Source of the DNA: Thermoprotei archaeon
GTDB taxonomy: Archaea > Thermoproteota > Thermoprotei > Thermoproteales > B15-G16
Direction: 5' to 3'
Assembly: GCA_003649205.1 (NCBI GenBank)
Contig: QMRC01000001.1
Coordinates: 140,767-204,766 of the forward strand
DNA: 64,000 bases
Shown here: positions 58,818 to 64,000 of the stretch, in pieces
How positions within the stretch are numbered: the stretch's first letter is position 1
Layout: every line of letters begins with the position of its first letter
Notes under the pieces: model-generated
What the model was told of the DNA's origin: nothing
What the model saw: the letters and a program-made list of their open reading frames with translations, nothing else
Databases searched by the model: none
Made by a program: the position numbers and the translations under genes

Positions 58818-59846
58818 TTGATCACTATGAGGCGTGTAGTTAAGGTTGATGGTGATCTTCCGCTTATTGGTTGTATAGCGTTTGGGATAATTGATCGTGG
58901 TACCAACCTACTTCAGATTAGGGTTACTACGTTATGTCCCTACAACTGTATCTACTGCTCGGTTGATGCTGGACCTCACTCACGTACTAGACAGACTGAG
59001 TACGTGATTACTGATGTTGACTATCTAGTTGAGACCTTGAGGCAGGTAATTGAGTATAAGGGTGTTAAGCATGTTGAAGCTCACTTAGATGGTGTTGGTG
59101 AAGTTATGACCTATGACAAGATTGTTGAGTTAGTTCAGAAATTGAGTGAGATTCCTCAGATCAAGGTAATTTCGATGCAGACTAGGGGCTATAGATTCAC
59201 CTATCATATCCTCGATGAGTTAGCTGATGCAGGTTTGAGTAGGGTCAATTTATCGATTGATGCTTTGGATTCTGACTTAGCTAAGTACATGGCTGGTGTT
59301 GACTGGTACAATGTTGAGGAGGTTATCAACTATGCTGAGTACATTGTGCGTTCAACTAAGATGGATCTTCTGATAGCTCCTGTTTGGGTTCCTGGTATTA
59401 ATGATCGTGAGATACCTAGATTGATTGAGTGGGCTAAGAGAATTGGTGCCGGTAAGAGGTGGCCTCCTCTTGGTATTCAGAAGTTTGTTGTTCATAAGAG
59501 AGGTAGGAAGCCTAGAGGTGTTAGGGAGATGAGGTGGAGTGAGTTCTATAGGTGGTTGAGGAAGTGGGAGAAGGAGTTTGGTATTAAGTTGGTGCTCTCT
59601 CCTGAGGATTTTCAGATATTTAAGACTAGGTCGCTACCAACTAGGTTTAGAGTTGGTGAGAGAATTTGGGTTAAGGTCGTTGAGTGGGGGTGGCAGAAGG
59701 GTGAGTTACTTGGTGTTTGTGGTGATAGATTAGTAACTATTGTTGGTGTTCGTAGCGATGAGGGGGAGTATCTTCTTGGTAAAGTTGTTAGGGTTGAGGT
59801 TATCGAGAATAAGCACAACATATACCTAGCTAGGTTACATCTATAG
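58818..59846 (+). CDS. Radical SAM protein with C-terminal TRAM-like domain
   Basis: RVTTLCPYNCIYCSVDAGP (CX3CX2C); C-term VGERIWVKVVEWGWQKGELLGVCGDRLVTIVG. Confidence 0.8.
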   Translation: MITMRRVVKVDGDLPLIGCIAFGIIDRGTNLLQIRVTTLCPYNCIYCSVDAGPHSRTRQTEYVITDVDYLVETLRQVIEYKGVKHVEAHLDGVGEVMTYDKIVELVQKLSEIPQIKVISMQTRGYRFTYHILDELADAGLSRVNLSIDALDSDLAKYMAGVDWYNVEEVINYAEYIVRSTKMDLLIAPVWVPGINDREIPRLIEWAKRIGAGKRWPPLGIQKFVVHKRGRKPRGVREMRWSEFYRWLRKWEKEFGIKLVLSPEDFQIFKTRSLPTRFRVGERIWVKVVEWGWQKGELLGVCGDRLVTIVGVRSDEGEYLLGKVVRVEVIENKHNIYLARLHL

Positions 59847-60123
59847 TTTATGAGGTGTTTTAGTAACTTATTTGCTATCTCCATGTAGTAAGCTAAGGTG
59901 GTACTAGCTTGTGTAGCAGAGCAACACCATGTACGTCTCCAGTAGCTCCATTAGTTGTAAGGAGGTATTGAGTGCATTCCAGAGGAAGCTCAGTACAATT
60001 TCATTAAGCTAGGGTAATTGTTTAAGTGTAGGTTATTGTGAAAGCTTATATAGTTAATTTGTATGTTTTACGAGGACGAGGTGAAGTCTGTGGTGCAGAG
60101 CTTTCTATAAGGCTCTTGAGCAA

Positions 60124-63087
60124 ATGCTTCATGATCCTAGGGTTAGGGGTTTTGTAGAGTACTTAAGGAAGATTGAGAGTAAGTGGCAAAGGAAATGGAT
60201 GGAAGAAAGGGTTTTCGAGGCTGATCCTGATCCTAGCAAACCTAAGTTCTTCATAACAGTAGCATTTCCGTACCCCAATGCCCCTCAGCACCTAGGTCAC
60301 GTCAGGACATACAGCATAACTGATGTACATGCTAGGTACAGGAGAATGAAGGGGTATAACGTACTATTTCCAATGGGCTTCCACTACACAGGTACTCCGA
60401 TACTAGCAATGGCTAGGAGAATAGCTAGGGGAGATTCCGACCTAGTATGGTTACTTACAGAGGTGTATGGTGTACCTAAGGAGAAGCTACCTGAACTCAC
60501 TGATCCACTTAAACTAGCTAGGTACTTCCATCAGGAGATTAAGGAGGGCATGATTAGACTTGGCTATAGCATTGACTGGCGTAGAGAGTTCACTACAGTT
60601 GATCCTGAATTCAATAAGTTCATTGAGTGGCAATTCCTAAAGCTTAGGGAGAAGGGATTTATTGTCTCCGGTACCTACCCCATACCTTACTGTCCAAGCT
60701 GTGAGAATCCCGTTGGTATGCATGATACAGAGGACGATGTAGAACCTGAGGTAGCTGAGTTCACGGTGATTAAGTTCAGGTTAGAGGATGGTACAGTACT
60801 CCCAGTGGCAACCCTTAGACCAGAGACTATCTTTGGTGTTACAAACCTCTGGATTAATCCTGACGCCACTTACGTAGTGGCTGATGTCAATCAGGAAAGG
60901 TGGATTATATCGAGGGAGGCTGTTGAGAAGTTAAAGCATCAGAACTACAGCGTGGAGATTCTATCTGAAGTTCGTGGTTCTGATCTCATCGGTAAGTTCG
61001 TGCTAAATCCAGTAACTAATGAGAAGGTACCTGTACTACCAGCTACATTCGTTGATCCTGACTTTGCAACAGGTATAGTAATGTCGGTACCTGCTCACGC
61101 ACCCTTTGACTATGCAGCACTCAAGGACTTGAAACAGAGGTCTAGAGAGGTAGCTGAGAAGTACGGTCTACCTGAAGAACTCATTAAATCTATAGAGCCA
61201 AAGATAATCATTAAGGTAGATAGTACCCCTAAAGCCACTGCTGTTGAGTATGTCGAGAAGTACGGTATTAAGTCGCAGTCTGAGAAGCTAGCTCTCGAAT
61301 CTCTCACTCGAGAGGTATACTCACTGGAGTTACTTAGAGGGGTAATGCACGATAATACGCCTTATGCAGGAACATCAGTTAAGGATGCACGAGAGAAGGT
61401 GAAGGAGGATCTCACTTCACGAGGTTACGCTACTATAGTGTACGAGATTGTGAATAGACCTGTCTTCTGTAGGTGTAAGACAAAGGTTATAGTGAAGATA
61501 CTTCCAGATCAGTGGTTTATCGACTACGGTAATGAGAAGTGGAAGGAATTAGCTAGAGAGTGCTTAAGGAAGGTCAACATAATTCCACCTGAGATACGTA
61601 AGGAATTTGAAAACACTATTGAGTGGTTGAGGAGAAGACCATGTGCGAGGAAGAGAGGTTTAGGTACTAAGCTACCTTGGGATAGAAGGTGGGTTATCGA
61701 GTCGCTAAGTGACTCAACCATATACATGGCATTCTACACAATAATTCACCTCATAAGGAAGAACAGGATACCACCAGAGAAGTTAACGCCAGAATTCTTC
61801 GACTACATACTCCTAGGTATAGGAGATGTAGAGGAGCTATCGAAGAAGCTAGGAATACCTACGGAAGTACTTGAGGAAATTAGAAGGGAGTTCACCTACT
61901 GGTACCCCTGTGACGCTAGACACAGTGGAAAGGACTTAGTACCAAATCACTTAACATTCTACCTCTTCAATCATGCAGCAATATTCCCTGAGGATAAGTG
62001 GCCTAGATCGATAGTTGTCAATGGTTGGGTACTACTTGAAAAGCAGAAGATGTCTAAGTCAAAGGGTAACATAATTCCTGTACGTAAAGCACTTGAGCTA
62101 CTTCCAGCAGATGTCATAAGGTTAACCATACTATCAGCTGCTGAGTTGATGCAGGATGCTGATTTCTCGCTTGAAGGTGTTAAGACTTCGATAGACATAC
62201 TGTCCAAGATGTATACACTCATTAGGAAGGTAGTGGAGATGGGTAGACCGGGACCCGTGAAGAGTACTGAGTTAACGTACTGTGACAAGATCTTCATTAA
62301 CAAGGTTAAGTTGCTGATTAAGGAAATAGATGAGTCACTGAGTAGATTGAGAATTAGGGATGCAGTGCAGAAGGCTTACTTCAGTATGTACAATTTTGTT
62401 ATGGACTACTTATCGCTTGTAGAAGATGAGATGAGTGACGAGAGGAGGCGAGAAGTGATTAAGTATGTGCTGTGGTATGTGATCGATAAGTGGATTAGGG
62501 TCATTGCTCCTTTCACACCACACATAGCTGAAGAGCTTTGGTCTATGATTGATGGTGAAGGTTTTGTATCCATTGCTAGGTGGCCTGAAGTAAGGGATGA
62601 GGAGATTGATTACAGCTATGTCCTAGCTGATGAGTACATCAAGAGGTTAGTAGATGATATCTCTGCTGTTGTGAGAGCTACAGGAAAGAAACCTAGCAGA
62701 GTGTTCATTTACGTTGCTAAGAGAGAACACCTAGAGCTACTACGCAAGGTACTACACTACATAAGTACCGAGAAGCTTAGTGCTAGCGAAGCTGTTCGTA
62801 AGGTACTCAGTGAGGTCAAGGATCGTGAACTCAAGAAGTGGCTTGGTGAGAGAATGAAGAAGTTCATTGAGTACGTTGTCACAATTCCAGAGCTAATGAG
62901 GGATCTAGTGATTAGAGGAGTACCTATAGACGAGTATAGTGTGCTGAAGGAAGGTAGTAAGTACTTAGCTAAGTTACTGCACTGTAGTGAAGTCATTGTG
63001 TATCACTACGATGATCCTGAGAGGTATGATCCAGCAGGTAGGAGTAAACTAGCACTACCACTTAGACCGGCAATATACATCGAGTAG
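60124..63087 (+). CDS. leuS: Leucyl-tRNA synthetase
   Basis: HIGH-type PYPNAPQHLGHVRTYS, KMSKSKGNI, 987 aa. Confidence 0.95.
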   Translation: MLHDPRVRGFVEYLRKIESKWQRKWMEERVFEADPDPSKPKFFITVAFPYPNAPQHLGHVRTYSITDVHARYRRMKGYNVLFPMGFHYTGTPILAMARRIARGDSDLVWLLTEVYGVPKEKLPELTDPLKLARYFHQEIKEGMIRLGYSIDWRREFTTVDPEFNKFIEWQFLKLREKGFIVSGTYPIPYCPSCENPVGMHDTEDDVEPEVAEFTVIKFRLEDGTVLPVATLRPETIFGVTNLWINPDATYVVADVNQERWIISREAVEKLKHQNYSVEILSEVRGSDLIGKFVLNPVTNEKVPVLPATFVDPDFATGIVMSVPAHAPFDYAALKDLKQRSREVAEKYGLPEELIKSIEPKIIIKVDSTPKATAVEYVEKYGIKSQSEKLALESLTREVYSLELLRGVMHDNTPYAGTSVKDAREKVKEDLTSRGYATIVYEIVNRPVFCRCKTKVIVKILPDQWFIDYGNEKWKELARECLRKVNIIPPEIRKEFENTIEWLRRRPCARKRGLGTKLPWDRRWVIESLSDSTIYMAFYTIIHLIRKNRIPPEKLTPEFFDYILLGIGDVEELSKKLGIPTEVLEEIRREFTYWYPCDARHSGKDLVPNHLTFYLFNHAAIFPEDKWPRSIVVNGWVLLEKQKMSKSKGNIIPVRKALELLPADVIRLTILSAAELMQDADFSLEGVKTSIDILSKMYTLIRKVVEMGRPGPVKSTELTYCDKIFINKVKLLIKEIDESLSRLRIRDAVQKAYFSMYNFVMDYLSLVEDEMSDERRREVIKYVLWYVIDKWIRVIAPFTPHIAEELWSMIDGEGFVSIARWPEVRDEEIDYSYVLADEYIKRLVDDISAVVRATGKKPSRVFIYVAKREHLELLRKVLHYISTEKLSASEAVRKVLSEVKDRELKKWLGERMKKFIEYVVTIPELMRDLVIRGVPIDEYSVLKEGSKYLAKLLHCSEVIVYHYDDPERYDPAGRSKLALPLRPAIYIE

Positions 63088-63093
63088 GTAGAA

Positions 63094-63720
63094 GTGAAGA
63101 ACTTGAAGCTAAATACCCTACTAGAGATTCGTACCAAAAAATTAAGAGATCTTGAGTTCATTGAGTTAAAACCAATTCAAGCACTCCTCCTCTTTCTATC
63201 TCAAGAACCTAAGGGATTTAGTAGCTATTTAAAACTACACCTAGCCATATTTCACGTACATGACTTAGTTCCTTACAATTTCATGGTAACACCATTCATG
63301 CCCTACAGCTCTGAACTTGAAAACGATATTGAGCAGTTACGTAGGTTGAGATTGCTTGAGTTCAGGTACAGGAAGTACTACAGTGGTAGGGTGTGTGAGA
63401 TCGTGGTTACTAATCGAGGAATTGAAATCAGTAATCATTTGCTCAATCTCGTTCGTAAAGGTAGCATTTTGCTATGGTCATCACTCATAGTGAAGGGAAA
63501 GGATTACGTGAGTAGGTTACGGTACATGAAGAGATTACTCGCTGAGTTACCTATGAGGAAGCTAGTAATGAGCTATATCGTGAAGTTCCTATTTAGAAGT
63601 AATGAAGTGATCTTCAAGCATGATCTGAGTAATCTCAAGAAACTAGCTCTGTACGAAGCTTTATCGGTAATCTCAGCAGATACTTCTTCAGACCTATACA
63701 TATTAATCCCTTCATACTAG
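63094..63720 (+). CDS. Hypothetical protein
   Basis: 208-aa ORF just downstream of leuS. Confidence 0.5.
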   Translation: MKNLKLNTLLEIRTKKLRDLEFIELKPIQALLLFLSQEPKGFSSYLKLHLAIFHVHDLVPYNFMVTPFMPYSSELENDIEQLRRLRLLEFRYRKYYSGRVCEIVVTNRGIEISNHLLNLVRKGSILLWSSLIVKGKDYVSRLRYMKRLLAELPMRKLVMSYIVKFLFRSNEVIFKHDLSNLKKLALYEALSVISADTSSDLYILIPSY

Positions 63721-63990
63721 TTCAAGAATGGAGTTTATGAAGGTATCAGCACCAACTACTCTACATCCAAGTACTTTAAGTACCTGAGGAACAATATTGG
63801 ATAGCCTAATCGAGCGCATCCTACCTATTTTCCTCCTCAATCTGGCGTACAAGCAATCGGGAATTACTACCAGTACATCACCCCTCTCAAGACCTCTAGG
63901 TTCAACTTCACTACTCAACACTACAATGCGTGTAATACCTTGAACTGGGTTCTTCAGATGAACTTCATATCCTAGGTACTCAACCTCCAT
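63712..63990 (-). CDS. Hypothetical protein
   Basis: 92-aa ORF at window edge. Confidence 0.4.
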   Translation of the reverse strand: MEVEYLGYEVHLKNPVQGITRIVVLSSEVEPRGLERGDVLVVIPDCLYARLRRKIGRMRSIRLSNIVPQVLKVLGCRVVGADTFINSILELV

Positions 63991-64000
63991 ACCTAGTAGC

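Noticed and set aside
1-64000. CRISPR array, rRNA operon or complete insertion sequence
   Set aside because: No regularly spaced repeats, rRNA-like blocks or paired terminal inverted repeats with a transposase were seen by eye

Overview
The window reads as a Thermoproteota-like archaeal chromosome: TATA-type promoters, an intron-bearing tRNA-Lys, ribosomal protein L15e and an archaeal-type LeuRS. Thermofilum-like affiliation is inference only. Main blocks: (i) 0.1-10 kb, a catabolic island with AOR oxidoreductase, ferredoxin, two DeoC-family aldolases, two FGGY kinases with shared gene-conversion tracts, and a UlaA-like PTS IIC. (ii) 10.1-12.3 kb, apparently empty DNA that on translation is a decaying second ascorbate-type PTS: an HPr relic without its active-site His, a IIB relic and a IIC relic. 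(iii) tRNA-Ser, HEPN/nucleotidyltransferase pair, ThrC, an ECF transporter, tRNA-Leu, glycerate kinase, an AmmeMemoRadiSam-type radical SAM protein, a Cys/Met PLP enzyme, tRNA-Lys with intron. (iv) 25.7-30.2 kb, a five-gene minus-strand cluster (two unknowns, P-loop ATPase, wHTH protein, radical SAM), then an ABC exporter. (v) 35.8-42.7 kb, GlmS plus a complete mannose-family PTS (EI, IIA, IIB, an unusual IIC-IID fusion, HPr), which is rare in archaea. (vi) 42.7-44.5 kb, an ABC-type ATPase with a PIN-like partner. (vii) 45.4-46.2 kb, a very small RuvC plus zinc-finger protein with TnpB/Cas12-like motif order but no N-terminal REC/WED region, followed by a structured RNA candidate. (viii) MBL hydrolase, RHH-like regulator with a perfect 18-bp operator palindrome, pyruvate kinase, a second radical SAM/ATPase pair. 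(ix) 53.9-56.2 kb, a three-gene module of longin/roadblock-like protein, methyltransferase and Ras-like GTPase. (x) L15e, a flavoprotein, a radical SAM-TRAM protein, LeuRS. Strongest leads: the archaeal Man-PTS with IICD fusion beside a decayed second PTS, the mini RuvC protein, and the small-GTPase module. No database search was run; family calls rest on motifs.
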